Shown here: piece by piece, positions 48,846 through 62,134 of the stretch | Layout of the letters: every line of letters starts with the position of its first letter | Numbering within the stretch: position 1 is the stretch's first letter | Position numbers and translations under genes: made by a program | The notes under the pieces: model-generated | Seen by the model: the letters and a program-made list of their open reading frames with translations, nothing else | The model's database searches: none | What the model was told of the DNA's origin: nothing | NCBI RefSeq assembly: GCF_009906855.1 | Contig: NZ_CP047650.1 | Span: 2,728,001-2,792,000 of the forward strand | DNA: 64,000 nt | Reading direction: 5' to 3' | Source: Xylophilus rhododendri | Lineage (GTDB): Bacteria > Pseudomonadota > Gammaproteobacteria > Burkholderiales > Burkholderiaceae_C

Positions 48846-50897
48846 ATGACCAAGATCCACGAAGCCTCCGCTACTTCCGCTCATTCCGCTCCCACCCGCC
48901 GCGCCGCCCTGCGCCTGTTCGGCGCCGCCCCGATGCTGCCCCTGGGCACCGTGGCCTTCCTGTCCGGCTGCGGCGGCGGCAACGATGCCGTCGTTGTGCC
49001 GCCCGCAGGCGGTGGCGTGCCGGTGCAGGCCGCCAACTTCCAGTCCGCCGAATTCATGGCCATGGCCGCGCCCAGCCTGGCCACGCCCGCCGCGATGGCC
49101 ACGACCACGGTCGGCTCCACGATGCGGATCAGCTACGACAACGGCAGCACCACCGATTTCGCCCTGGCCTACCAGCCCTTCTTCATGACCGGCGACATGG
49201 TGCCCAACGGCAGCGGCGGCACCATCCTGGCCGGCGGCTATGTGGATGCCTACAACCAGCCGATCATGGACAACTCGGTGGCCGGCAAGTCGCGCCAGTT
49301 CTTCTCCGACTCGCCCGACGGCACCTCGCTGCTGACCCTGGCCAACCCCACCGTGCCGGGCATCAAGGGCAAGGCCGTGTTCGCGGTCGTGCAGTTCGAA
49401 TACACCACCCGCGACCAGTCCGGCGCCGGCACTTACGGCACCCTGCCCTCGCCGATCGCCGTGCTCACGCTCGATCAGGACCAGGCCACCGGCAAACTCA
49501 CCCTGGTGAAGTACCACAACGTGGACATGTCGGCCGCCCACGGCCTGTGGATCACCTGCGGCGCCAGCCTCTCGCCCTGGAACACCCACCTGTCCAGCGA
49601 AGAGTACGAGCCCGACGCCTACGTCGCCGCCAGCACCACCATGTTCAAGGCCTTCAGCAAGAACGTGTTCGGCAGCGAGACGGTCGCCAATCCCTACCAC
49701 TACGGCCACCTGCCGGAAGTCACCGTCAACCCCGACGGCACCGGCACCTGCAAGAAGCATTACTGCCTGGGCCGCATCTCGCACGAGCTGGTGCAGGTGA
49801 TGCCGGACAACCGCACCGTCATCATGGGTGACGACTACACCAACGGCGGCTTCTTCATGTTCATCGCCGACAAGGAAAAGGACCTGTCGGCCGGCACGCT
49901 GTACGTGGCCCGCTACGACGCCGGCTACTCGATCGACCCGGCCGCCGCCGCCACCAGGATCAACTGGATCAAGCTCGGCCACGCCACCAGCGCCGAGATC
50001 GAACGCCTGGCCAACACCCTCAAGGCCACCGACATCCTGGAAGTCGTCTACGCCGTGCAGAACGGCAGCAACGACGCCGTGCCGCTGACCCCCGCCGGCA
50101 CCATCGACAGCAGCTTCACGCTGATGTACTGCGACGGCAAGGCCAACTGGGTGAAGTTGAAGCCCGGCATGGAGAAGGCGGCCGCCTTCCTGGAGACCCA
50201 CCGCTACGCCAACCTGAAGAACGGCTCCATGGCCTTCACCAAGATGGAAGGCACCACCGTCAACATCAAGGACAAGATCGCCTACTCGGCCCTGCAGAAC
50301 ATCCAGGACTCGATGGTCGTCAACGGCAAGGGCTGGCTGGCCCGCAACAACATCGCCCTGCCCACACGTCTGAGTGCAGGCGGCGTGATGGCCCACAACC
50401 TGGCAGGCGCGCAGAAGGACAGCGACGCCGCCGCCATCAACAGCGAATGGGTGCCCACGCAGACCCGCGCGCTGCTGGTCGGCGAGGACATCACGGCCGA
50501 CGCCCTGGGCAACACCTCCAACCCCAACAAGATCGGCAACCCCGACAACCTGAAGTTCTCCGAGAAGATGCGCACCCTCTTCATCGGCGAGGACAGCAGC
50601 AGCCACGTGAACAACTTCCTGTGGGCCTACAACGTGGACACCAAGAAGCTGTCGCGTGTGATGTCCATCCCGGCGGGCGGCGAATCCACCGGCCTGCATG
50701 CGGTCGACGAGATCAACGGCTGGACCTACATCATGAGCAACTTCCAGCACGCCGGCGACTGGGGCAGCATCCACAGCGTCGTGCAGCCCACGCTGGACCC
50801 GCTGATCCGCGCCAACTACAAGGACCGCTTCGGCGCCTCGGTGGGCTACCTCACCGGCGCGGCCACGCAGTTCTCGGTGGGCGCCCGCAAGGCCTGA
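48846..50897 (+). CDS. phoX: PhoX-type alkaline phosphatase (DUF839)
   Basis: 683 residues. ATG at 48846. A twin-arginine motif (TRRAALRLF, Arg18-Arg19) is followed by a hydrophobic stretch ending in LSGC (Cys42), suggesting Tat export and possibly lipid anchoring. The mature part is a DUF839/PhoX beta-propeller, with segments such as GLWITCGASLSPWNTHLSSEEYEP and GDDYTNGGFF near metal ligands and FIGEDSSSHVNNFLWAYNVD toward the end. PhoX enzymes are calcium/iron-dependent phosphomonoesterases that release phosphate outside the cytosol. The upstream Pho box supports phosphate-starvation control. It converges on gapA across a bidirectional terminator. Confidence 0.91.
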   Translation: MTKIHEASATSAHSAPTRRAALRLFGAAPMLPLGTVAFLSGCGGGNDAVVVPPAGGGVPVQAANFQSAEFMAMAAPSLATPAAMATTTVGSTMRISYDNGSTTDFALAYQPFFMTGDMVPNGSGGTILAGGYVDAYNQPIMDNSVAGKSRQFFSDSPDGTSLLTLANPTVPGIKGKAVFAVVQFEYTTRDQSGAGTYGTLPSPIAVLTLDQDQATGKLTLVKYHNVDMSAAHGLWITCGASLSPWNTHLSSEEYEPDAYVAASTTMFKAFSKNVFGSETVANPYHYGHLPEVTVNPDGTGTCKKHYCLGRISHELVQVMPDNRTVIMGDDYTNGGFFMFIADKEKDLSAGTLYVARYDAGYSIDPAAAATRINWIKLGHATSAEIERLANTLKATDILEVVYAVQNGSNDAVPLTPAGTIDSSFTLMYCDGKANWVKLKPGMEKAAAFLETHRYANLKNGSMAFTKMEGTTVNIKDKIAYSALQNIQDSMVVNGKGWLARNNIALPTRLSAGGVMAHNLAGAQKDSDAAAINSEWVPTQTRALLVGEDITADALGNTSNPNKIGNPDNLKFSEKMRTLFIGEDSSSHVNNFLWAYNVDTKKLSRVMSIPAGGESTGLHAVDEINGWTYIMSNFQHAGDWGSIHSVVQPTLDPLIRANYKDRFGASVGYLTGAATQFSVGARKA

Positions 50898-50920
50898 CGA
50901 CCAGGGGCTGCGGCCCCATG

Positions 50921-50950
50921 AAAAAAGCCCCGCATCCGCGGGGCTTTTTC
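50921..50950. terminator. Bidirectional terminator between phoX and gapA
   Basis: AGCCCCGC (50926-50933) and GCGGGGCT (50938-50945) form an 8-bp stem with an ATCC loop. A residues on the left and T residues on the right give poly-U on both strands, so it should end both convergent genes. Confidence 0.87.
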
Positions 50951-50967
50951 GTTGAGGCGCGAGCCGC

Positions 50968-54626
<3,659 letters not shown>

Positions 54627-54702
54627 GGGAGGGGGTTCCGGCTGTTGGGAGATCGTCGAAGAGCCGGCGATTTTACCCGCCGGGCCCAGGCCGGCGCACG
54701 AA

Positions 54703-55992
54703 TCAGGGCGGATGCCAGCCGTCGTTCAATGTTTTCAGGAAGACGACCACGTCGCGGATGTCGGCCTCGCTCCATACCGGACGCTGGCCGGGGCGGCGGC
54801 CGTCGAAGGGCGCGTCGGTGTTGAGGTTGGCGTGGTACCGGGCGGGCAGGTCGTCGAACTTGGCCGGTTTGCCGTCCTTGCCGCGCGGATAGAAGCGCCC
54901 GGGGTGGGTGTCGCGCTGCACATAGAAGCGTAAGACTTCGTCGAGCGAATGGAACACGCCGTTGTGCATGAAGACCTGGCGGGTGGCCACGTTGCGCAGC
55001 GAGGGCGTGCGGAACAGGCCGCAGTACTCGGGCCGGTCCTTCAGGTCGGTGCGCAGCGGGCCGCACAGGCCCAGGTCGAAATAGGCGGGGTCGGCATTGG
55101 CCGGGATGGCCGCATTGCGCGGCACGCCGATGGCGATCAGGCCGAAGTCGGAGAACAGCGGAAAACCGCCGTCCGGCGTGATGCGGCTGATGTGGCAGGA
55201 GGCGCAGTTGCCCTTCTTCTCGTCCTCGAACAGCGCCAGGCCGCGCGCCTCCTGCGGCGTGAATTTCGCCTGCTTCCGCAGCACCGCATCGAACTTGCTG
55301 TCGAAGGGATAGAACTCCTCCGGCGTCTCCTGGAACACCTCCAGCGCCATGCCGGCCCAGCGGAAGGCCTTGGCCTCGTCGTCGAAGATGTCCTGGCCGA
55401 AGGTGGCGCGGAACTGCCCGGCGTAGGACGCCTGGCGCAGCTTGGCGACGACGGCGGCGGGCGATGCGTTGGCCATCTCGTAGGCGGACAGCAGCGGCAC
55501 CGCGGACTGGGCATGGGTGGAATCGGCGCGGCCATCCCAGGTGTGGCCGCCGGTGGGGCCGGCGTCCACGCTGTCGTCGCCGTCGTTGTCGAAATGGTGT
55601 TCGCTGAAGGCGGTGACGGTCTGCACATAACGCAGCGAGGGCACGGCACGCACGCCGGGCTGCTGGCCGTCGGGGCCGCCGAGCTGCACCGACAGCGCGT
55701 TGGGCGGACCGTATGCGTGCTGCGGACTGTGGCAGCTGGCGCAGGACATCTGGCCGGAGGCCGACAGGCCCTTGTCCGAGAACATCGCCCGGCCCACGGC
55801 GGCCATCTCGGCGGCGCTGGGCTGGCGCGCCAGGGTCAGGGCGTAGGTGGCATCGGCCGATGGCGGCTTGGCCTGCGCGACGGGTGCCGCAGGGGCGGCC
55901 GGTGCGGCCGCGGGTTCAGCCGGCCGCTGGCAGCCATGCAGCGCCAGGGCGAACAGGACGGGAAGAAGGGAAAGCAGGCGGCGGTTCGGCAT
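54703..55992 (-). CDS. Di-haem cytochrome c peroxidase family lipoprotein
   Basis: 429 residues. A lipoprotein signal ([11 protein letters not shown], Cys21) indicates an envelope-anchored protein. Two haem c motifs, CASCHSP in the first domain and CASCHIS in the second, mark the bacterial cytochrome c peroxidase/MauG family. The family reduces hydrogen peroxide in the periplasm or oxidises protein side chains. An array of three 7-bp Pho-like repeats lies 16-44 bp upstream of the ATG, unexpected for a peroxidase. It is divergent from the AcpA-like phosphatase with a 147-bp gap. Confidence 0.92.
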   Translation of the reverse strand: MPNRRLLSLLPVLFALALHGCQRPAEPAAAPAAPAAPVAQAKPPSADATYALTLARQPSAAEMAAVGRAMFSDKGLSASGQMSCASCHSPQHAYGPPNALSVQLGGPDGQQPGVRAVPSLRYVQTVTAFSEHHFDNDGDDSVDAGPTGGHTWDGRADSTHAQSAVPLLSAYEMANASPAAVVAKLRQASYAGQFRATFGQDIFDDEAKAFRWAGMALEVFQETPEEFYPFDSKFDAVLRKQAKFTPQEARGLALFEDEKKGNCASCHISRITPDGGFPLFSDFGLIAIGVPRNAAIPANADPAYFDLGLCGPLRTDLKDRPEYCGLFRTPSLRNVATRQVFMHNGVFHSLDEVLRFYVQRDTHPGRFYPRGKDGKPAKFDDLPARYHANLNTDAPFDGRRPGQRPVWSEADIRDVVVFLKTLNDGWHPP

Positions 55993-56007
55993 GGAGCGCC
56001 GCAGGCT

Positions 56008-56036
56008 ATGACGGTTTCATGGCAGTTGCGTGACAG
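56008..56036 (-). promoter_or_regulatory. Candidate Pho box ahead of the di-haem peroxidase gene
   Basis: On the minus strand CTGTCAC, CTGCCAT and CCGTCAT occur with exact 4-bp spacers (56036 down to 56008), close to the CTGTCAT consensus and with an 11-bp period. It points at the peroxidase gene, 16 bp from its ATG, and could also serve the divergent phosphatase gene. Confidence 0.6.
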
Positions 56037-56139
56037 CCGTTGCGGGCAACAGAACGGATACAAAAGGCCATGAATGTGTCATGTCTGCGAAGGACCATGC
56101 GCGCCGGCCCATATTCAACATCCAACAGGTCCAGAGCCC

Positions 56140-58287
56140 ATGAACTTCCAAGCCCCTTCGCGCCTCCTGCCCATCGCGGCACTGGTCGCAGGCCTCTCCG
56201 CCTGCGGCGGCAGCAACTCGCCCACCGTCGTCAGCACCACCAGCGGCGTGGTCACCGGCAGCTACTACCAGAACGCCCTGGTCTGCCTGGACGCCAACAA
56301 CAACAGCCGCTGCGACACCGGCGAGACCAGCGCCCGCACCGATGCCAACGGCGCCTTCAGCCTGACGGCCAACGGCACGGCCGCCACCGCCGTGGTCGCC
56401 GAGATCGGCACCGACGCCAAGCGCTACGACCCGGACACCAAGGCCACCACCGCCGTGACCTCGGCCCTGGTCTTCCGTGCACCGGCCCAGGCCAATGGCG
56501 TGGTCAGCGCGCTCAGCACCGAACTCGTCGCCCTGATGGACCGCGGCCAGGACTTCGCCACCGCCAAGGCCACGCTGGCTGCCCGCCTGGGCGTGTCGGC
56601 CGACCTGCTGCTGGCCAACCACAACACCATGACCGATGCCGTCGCCAAGGGCACGATCAAGGGTGAGATCGACCAGATGACCGTGCGCATCGCCGCCGCC
56701 GTGGCCGCCGCCGGCACCGGCGACCGCGTGGCCGCGCTCTCCAAGAGCCTGGCGGTGGATGCGGATCTGTCCAACGTGAAGACCGTGGTCGTGATCTACG
56801 CGGAAAACCGCGGCTTCGACAACCTCTACGGCCTCTACCCCGGAGCCAACGGCGTGCCCGGCGTGAACCCCACGTCGGACGGCGTCATCACCGCCCAGAA
56901 GGACTTCGACAACTCCACCCTGGCCACCCTGCCGCCGGTGTGGAGCGGCGTCACCGCCAGCGGCCAGACCCCCGTCATCACCCAGGCCGAGACCGTGGGC
57001 TGGGCCAACAAGCCCTTCCAGATCGACGCCGCCGCGGGCATCCAGGCCACCGGCAAGGTGGTGCCGCAGTCGGTCATCACGCGTGACCTGGTGCACCGCT
57101 TCTACAACAACCAGATGCAGATCAACGGCGGCGCCAACGACAAGTTCGCGGCCTACTCCGATGCCGGCGCCCTCTCCATGGGCTACTACGACGGCAGCAA
57201 GATGCAGATGTGGAAGCTGGCGCAGGAAGGCGTGCTGGCCGACAACTTCTTCATGGGTGCGTTCGGCGGTTCCTTCCTGAACCACCAGTACCTGATCTGC
57301 GCCTGCGCGCCGGAGTACCCGAACGCCGACACCGCCACGGCCAAGCCGACCATCTCGGCCATCGACACCGACGCCAACGGCAACTTCGTGCGCCTGACCC
57401 CGGCCAGCAACAACCCGACCAGCGTGCTCAACGGCGCGGCCACCTACAGCGCCGACGGCACCATCACGCCCAAGGACGCGGCCGGCAAGTTCTATGCGGT
57501 CAACACCATGCAGCCGCCCTACCAGCCGAGCAGCAACGCACCGGCCTCGACGGACAGCACCCGCCTGTTCGCCACCACGACCAGCGCCACCACCCTGCCG
57601 CCGCAGACCGCCGCCAACATCGGCGACCTGCTGACCGCCAAGGGCGTGAACTGGGCCTGGTACGCCGGCGCCTGGAACAGCACCCTGGCCAACGCCACCT
57701 CGGCCACGCGCACCAGCTTCGCCAGCCCGCCGAACTTCCAGTTCCACCACCAGCCCTTCAACTACTTCGCCGACCTGGACCCGAGCACCCACGCCGCCGA
57801 CCGCGTGGCCCACCTGCGCGACTTCGACACCCAGTTCCTGGCCGACGCCGCCGCCGGCACCCTGCCCGCCGTCACCTTCTACAAGCCGCAGGGCAACCTG
57901 AACCAGCACGCCGGTTATGCCGACGTGGCCTCGGGCGACCAGCACATCTACGACGTGATCCAGAAGCTCAAGGCCAGCCCGCAGTGGAAGAACATGGTCG
58001 TGGTCGTCACCTATGACGAAAACGGCGGCTTCTACGACCACGCCAAGGTGCCGAAGGCCGACCGTTGGGGTCCGGGCACCCGTATCCCCGCGCTGATCGT
58101 CTCGCCGTATGCACGCAAGGGCTACGTCGACAAGACCCAGTACGACACCGCTTCCATCCTGCGCCTGATCACCCGCCGCTTCGGCCTGAGCAAGCTGCCG
58201 GGCCTGGTGCAGCGGGACAATGCGCTGATCGCCAACGGCTTCGTGCCGATGGGCGACCTGACCGCCGCCCTGGACTTCTCGCAATAA
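56140..58287 (+). CDS. acpA: AcpA-type acid phosphatase/phospholipase C family lipoprotein
   Basis: 715 residues. ATG at 56140; lipoprotein signal MNFQAPSRLLPIAALVAGLS with a lipobox Cys22. An N-terminal domain of about 180 residues, with a DANNNSRCD segment and low-complexity Ala/Thr sequence, precedes the phosphoesterase fold (PF04185-like). Metal or nucleophile segments in that fold are VVVIYAENRGFDNLYG, FGGSFLNHQYLIC and VVVVTYDENGGFYDHA. AcpA of Burkholderia and Francisella is a broad acid phosphatase; phospholipase C activity is the alternative. It shares an intergenic region containing a Pho-like array, consistent with phosphate scavenging beside phoX. A strong terminator follows. Confidence 0.92.
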   Translation: MNFQAPSRLLPIAALVAGLSACGGSNSPTVVSTTSGVVTGSYYQNALVCLDANNNSRCDTGETSARTDANGAFSLTANGTAATAVVAEIGTDAKRYDPDTKATTAVTSALVFRAPAQANGVVSALSTELVALMDRGQDFATAKATLAARLGVSADLLLANHNTMTDAVAKGTIKGEIDQMTVRIAAAVAAAGTGDRVAALSKSLAVDADLSNVKTVVVIYAENRGFDNLYGLYPGANGVPGVNPTSDGVITAQKDFDNSTLATLPPVWSGVTASGQTPVITQAETVGWANKPFQIDAAAGIQATGKVVPQSVITRDLVHRFYNNQMQINGGANDKFAAYSDAGALSMGYYDGSKMQMWKLAQEGVLADNFFMGAFGGSFLNHQYLICACAPEYPNADTATAKPTISAIDTDANGNFVRLTPASNNPTSVLNGAATYSADGTITPKDAAGKFYAVNTMQPPYQPSSNAPASTDSTRLFATTTSATTLPPQTAANIGDLLTAKGVNWAWYAGAWNSTLANATSATRTSFASPPNFQFHHQPFNYFADLDPSTHAADRVAHLRDFDTQFLADAAAGTLPAVTFYKPQGNLNQHAGYADVASGDQHIYDVIQKLKASPQWKNMVVVVTYDENGGFYDHAKVPKADRWGPGTRIPALIVSPYARKGYVDKTQYDTASILRLITRRFGLSKLPGLVQRDNALIANGFVPMGDLTAALDFSQ

Positions 58288-58326
58288 CGATAAAGCGCTA
58301 CGCGGGACCCCGGTCCCGACAGCCTG

Positions 58327-58353
58327 AGGCCCGCGACCCCGCGGGCCTTTTTT
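58327..58353 (+). terminator. Rho-independent terminator of the AcpA-like gene
   Basis: AGGCCCGCG (58327-58335) and CGCGGGCCT (58340-58348) form a 9-bp stem with an ACCC loop and a following T run, 40 bp after the stop. Confidence 0.9.
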
Positions 58354-58372
58354 GTGCCCGGATAATGTTGGC

Positions 58373-59128
58373 GTGCCCTTCACGCCCGCCGACATCCCCC
58401 ACCTTCAAGCCCCCGCCATGCTGCTGGCCGCCGGCCGCGGATCACGCATGCGGCCGCTCACCGACCGCTGCCCCAAACCCCTGCTGGAACTGCGCGGCAA
58501 GCCGCTGATGCAGTGGGCGCTGGAAGCCATGGCGCGTGACGGCATCGAGCGTGTGGTGGTCAACACCGGCTGGCTGGGCGAGTTGATTCCGGCGCGGCTG
58601 GGCGATGGCTCGGCGCTGGGACTGGCGCTCGAATATTCCGAGGAGACCCGCGACTTCGGCGATGCCCTGGAGACGGCCGGCGGCATCGCCCGCGCCCTGC
58701 CGCGGCTGGGCGAGGTCTTCTGGCTGGCCGCGGGCGATGTGTTCGCGCCCGACTTCGTCTTCGATCCCGCGGCAGTGGCACGTTTTACGGCCGGCGACGC
58801 CCTGGCCCATCTCTGGCTGGTGCCCAACCCGCCGCAGCATCCGCGCGGCGACTTCCACCTGGCCGAAGACGGCCGCGCCAGTTCGCCACCCGCCGACGAC
58901 CCGGCCCCGCGCCTGACCTATTCCACCATCGGCCTGTTCCGCGCCGCCCTGTTCGCGCCGCCGTGGTGCGACATCCCCGCCGGCAACCCGAACGGCGTGG
59001 CTGCACCGCTGGCTCCCCTGCTGCGCGCCGCGATGGCGCAGGGCCGCATCACCGCCGAACGCTACGACGGCCGCTGGGCCGACGTGGGCACACCCGAGCG
59101 CCTGGACCAGCTCAACCGATCCGACTGA
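58373..59128 (+). CDS. murU: N-acetylmuramate alpha-1-phosphate uridylyltransferase
   Basis: 251 residues from GTG 58373; ATG at 58418 is too close to the nucleotide-binding loop to be likely. Signature loop LLAAGRGSRMRPLTDRCPKPL is typical of sugar-1-phosphate nucleotidyltransferases. WLAAGDVFAPDF supplies the metal-binding Asp, and WADVGTPERL ends the protein. MurU makes UDP-MurNAc in the recycling pathway that bypasses MurA and gives intrinsic fosfomycin resistance. Its usual partner AmgK is not adjacent, so generic nucleotidyltransferase is the fallback. pepP follows after 27 bp. Confidence 0.89.
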   Translation: MPFTPADIPHLQAPAMLLAAGRGSRMRPLTDRCPKPLLELRGKPLMQWALEAMARDGIERVVVNTGWLGELIPARLGDGSALGLALEYSEETRDFGDALETAGGIARALPRLGEVFWLAAGDVFAPDFVFDPAAVARFTAGDALAHLWLVPNPPQHPRGDFHLAEDGRASSPPADDPAPRLTYSTIGLFRAALFAPPWCDIPAGNPNGVAAPLAPLLRAAMAQGRITAERYDGRWADVGTPERLDQLNRSD

Positions 59129-59155
59129 ACATCCCACGAACGGAAGCCACCGCAC

Positions 59156-60550
59156 ATGACCGAAGCCTTCGACCCCTCGATCTACGCCGCCCGCCGCGCC
59201 CGCCTGGCCGCCCAGCTGGGCGCCGACGGCATCGCCATCGTGCCGACCGCGCCGGAGCGCCCGCGCAACCGCGACAGCGACTTCCTGTTCCGCCACGACA
59301 GCTACTTCTACTACCTCACCGGTTTCACCGAGCCCAACGCCTGGCTGGTGCTGGCGGGCGATGGCCGCAGCACCCTGTTCTGCCAGCCCAAGGACGTGGA
59401 ACGCGAGATCTGGGACGGCCTGCGCCTGGGCCCCGACGCCGCGCCGGAAACACTCGGCGTGGACGAAGCCGTGTCGGTCGCCGAACTCGACAGCCGCCTG
59501 CCGCGCCTGCTGGAGAACCGCGACACCGTCTGGTACCCCTTCGCCACCCATGCCGGGCTGGAGACCCGCGTCGACGGCTGGCTCTCCAAGGTGCGTGCGC
59601 GAGTACGCATGGGCGCCCTGGTGCCGGAGCAGCAGCGCGACCTCTGCGGCCCGCTCGACGAGATGCGGCTCTTCAAGGACGCCTACGAGATCGACGTGAT
59701 GCGCCGCGCCTGCCGGATCAGCGCCGAGGCCCATATCCGCGCCATGCAGGCCAGCGCCCGGCTGCTGCGCCAGGGCGTGGACCTGCGTGAATACCACCTG
59801 GACGCCGAGCTGCTGCACGCCTTCCGCATGGGCGGCTCGCAATACCCCGCCTACAGCTCCATCGTGGCGGCCGGCGGCAATGCCTGCGTGCTGCACTACC
59901 GCGCCGATGCCGCGCCGGTGCGCGACGGCGAGCTGGTGCTGATCGACGCCGGCTGCGAACTCGACGGCTATGCCAGCGACATCACGCGCACCTTCCCCGC
60001 CAACGGCCGCTTCAGCGGGCCGCAGCGCGCGCTCTACGACCTGGTGCTGCAGAGCCAGTACGCGGCGGTGGATGCCACGAAGCCCGGCGCGCGTTTCAAC
60101 GACCCGCACGAGGCCACCGTCAAGGTGCTGGCGCAGGGCCTGCTGGACCTGGGCCTGCTCGATGCCGGCAAGGTCGGCGGCGTGGACGACGTGATCGAGA
60201 AACGCGCCTACTTCCGCTACTACATGCACCGCACCGGCCACTGGCTGGGCATGGACGTGCACGATTGCGGCAGTTATGTGGAGCCGAGCGAGGCGCACAC
60301 GCTGATCGAGCGGCGCGATCCGCTGTCGGGCGAGATCGTGAAGAGCCGGCCCAGCCGCATCCTGCAGCCGGGCATGGTCACCACCATCGAGCCGGGCCTC
60401 TATGTGCGGCCGGGGGAGGATGTACCCGAGGCCTTCTGGAACATCGGCATCCGCATCGAGGACGATGCTCTGCTGACAGCTTCCGGCAACGAGCTGCTGA
60501 CCCGTGGCGTGCCCGTGGACGGCGACGAAATCGAATCCTTGATGAAGTAG
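59156..60550 (+). CDS. pepP: Xaa-Pro aminopeptidase P
   Basis: 464 residues. ATG at 59156. An N-terminal AMP_N domain (RNRDSDFLFRHDSYFYYLTG) is followed by a pita-bread metallopeptidase. The five metal ligands are visible at about Asp264 (LIDAGCE), Asp275 (ASDITRTF), His362 (RTGHWLGMD), Glu412 (TTIEPGLYV) and Glu435 (GIRIEDD). It removes an N-terminal residue from peptides whose second residue is proline. Same strand as murU, probably one operon. It converges on the glycosyltransferase gene with a 6-bp gap. Confidence 0.96.
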   Translation: MTEAFDPSIYAARRARLAAQLGADGIAIVPTAPERPRNRDSDFLFRHDSYFYYLTGFTEPNAWLVLAGDGRSTLFCQPKDVEREIWDGLRLGPDAAPETLGVDEAVSVAELDSRLPRLLENRDTVWYPFATHAGLETRVDGWLSKVRARVRMGALVPEQQRDLCGPLDEMRLFKDAYEIDVMRRACRISAEAHIRAMQASARLLRQGVDLREYHLDAELLHAFRMGGSQYPAYSSIVAAGGNACVLHYRADAAPVRDGELVLIDAGCELDGYASDITRTFPANGRFSGPQRALYDLVLQSQYAAVDATKPGARFNDPHEATVKVLAQGLLDLGLLDAGKVGGVDDVIEKRAYFRYYMHRTGHWLGMDVHDCGSYVEPSEAHTLIERRDPLSGEIVKSRPSRILQPGMVTTIEPGLYVRPGEDVPEAFWNIGIRIEDDALLTASGNELLTRGVPVDGDEIESLMK

Positions 60551-60556
60551 CCCCGG

Positions 60557-62002
60557 TTACTCCCCCAGCTGCGCATTGCGCTGCTGCCGCCCCCAGCCGC
60601 CGCGCCCGGTCAGGAACATCACCCAGCCCAGCGCAGCGCCGGTATGGCGCAGCAGCTGGAAGGTGAAGGGCTCGGCCAGCGCCGCCAGCAGTCCGCGCGC
60701 GAAATCCACCCGCTGGCCGCCGCCGGCCCAGCGCCGGTACAGGTGGATGGACCAGAGGTGGAACACCAGGTCGATCGCCAGCTTGATGCCGATCACCGCG
60801 CCGGCGGCCGCCAGCAGGCTGATGCGGCCGCTGGCCAGGTCCCAGACCAGCAGGCCGAAGGCGGTGAGGCCGAACAGGGGCTGCAGGGTGTCGATGGCCT
60901 TGACCGGCAGCATCAACGTGCCCATCCAGCCGTAGCGCCGGTCGCCCACCATCTCGCGGTAGCGCAGCTGGGTCTGCAGGAAACCGCCGAACCAGCGGCG
61001 GCGCTGGCGCAGGAAGGCGCCCAGGCTGGCCGGCGCATCGGTGCGGGCGCGGGCATCGCCCAGCACCCGCACACGCCAGTCCAGGCCCTTGTGCACGGCG
61101 TGCCGGCGCATGCGGTGGGTGAGTTCGTAGTCCTCGACCAGGCTGGCCGCATCGAAGCCGCCCACCTCGATCAGCTCGGCGCGGCGGTAGGCGGCGAAGG
61201 CGCCGGAGACCAGCAGCAGGCTGTCCATCCGCATCCAGGCGAAACGCGAGAGGAAGTTGCGCAGGTACTCATAGGTCTGGAACCACTGGAACAGCCGGCC
61301 CTGCCAGCCGGCGCGGCAGACGGGGGTGATGACGCCGGTGGCGATCATCAATTCAGGCTCGGCCGCGAAGGCCCGGCGCACGGCGGCGATGGCGCCGGGC
61401 TCCAGCAGGGTGTCGCCATCGACGGTGAGCACGATGTCGCAGTCGGCCAGCGGCAGCGCGGCGTTCAGCGCGACGGCCTTGCCGCCGTGGGGCAGCGGCA
61501 GCCAGCGCAGCGAGGGATGCAGGCTGCCCGCGCCGCTGCTGCGGCCCGGCTGCGTGGACGGCACGCCGTAGCGGCAGGTGAGCAGCGCGGCGGTGGCGTC
61601 GGTGGAGCCGTCGTCCACCACCACGATGCGCTCGGGCGGGTCGGTCTGGCCCAGCAGCGCGGACAGGGTCACCGGCAGCACCGCCGCCTCGTTGTGCGCC
61701 GCCACCAGCACCGCCACCGTGGCCGTGCCGCGCGGGGCCGGCAGGGCGGCGGGTTCGCGCGGCGGCAGGCGCAGCATCCAGGTCTGCGTGGCGACGAAGA
61801 CCAGCAGCAGTGTGTCGTAGCTCACATAGGCCACGCCCACCGACCAGGCCAGCACGCCGCCGTGCGAGAAGGCCATGGCGAACAGCGCCACCCACACCAG
61901 CAGCACCGCGCCGTGGATGGCGAGGCTGCGCCAGGGCGTGGGACCGAAACCGGCGGCGGGCTGGGCGCGGGCACGCGCGAGACGGAGCGGATCGTCGGGC
62001 AT
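60557..62002 (-). CDS. Membrane glycosyltransferase family 2
   Basis: 481 residues. Two N-terminal helices (about 28-75) precede a GT-A domain with VLVAAHNEAAVLP, VVDDGSTD, VDGDT and the processive-type LVEDYELTHRM and RQRRRW motifs. Three to four helices close the protein. The D,D,D,QxxRW-like set resembles processive synthases such as PgaC, BcsA or hyaluronan synthase, so it probably builds a beta-linked polysaccharide from a nucleotide sugar at the inner membrane. No partner exopolysaccharide genes are nearby. ATG at 62002. The divergent cytochrome b561 gene starts 132 bp away. Confidence 0.92.
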   Translation of the reverse strand: MPDDPLRLARARAQPAAGFGPTPWRSLAIHGAVLLVWVALFAMAFSHGGVLAWSVGVAYVSYDTLLLVFVATQTWMLRLPPREPAALPAPRGTATVAVLVAAHNEAAVLPVTLSALLGQTDPPERIVVVDDGSTDATAALLTCRYGVPSTQPGRSSGAGSLHPSLRWLPLPHGGKAVALNAALPLADCDIVLTVDGDTLLEPGAIAAVRRAFAAEPELMIATGVITPVCRAGWQGRLFQWFQTYEYLRNFLSRFAWMRMDSLLLVSGAFAAYRRAELIEVGGFDAASLVEDYELTHRMRRHAVHKGLDWRVRVLGDARARTDAPASLGAFLRQRRRWFGGFLQTQLRYREMVGDRRYGWMGTLMLPVKAIDTLQPLFGLTAFGLLVWDLASGRISLLAAAGAVIGIKLAIDLVFHLWSIHLYRRWAGGGQRVDFARGLLAALAEPFTFQLLRHTGAALGWVMFLTGRGGWGRQQRNAQLGE

Positions 62003-62134
62003 GGAGGGGGGAGGGTTGGTGCTGCGGAACAACCGGTGCGCGCCCCCGGCCACCGGGCGCCATCGCAGCGATCTGAGAGCTTACGCGGCAAAAGGTTCGG
62101 CGGATTCCGCGGTCAGCCACTACAGTGCGGTCCC

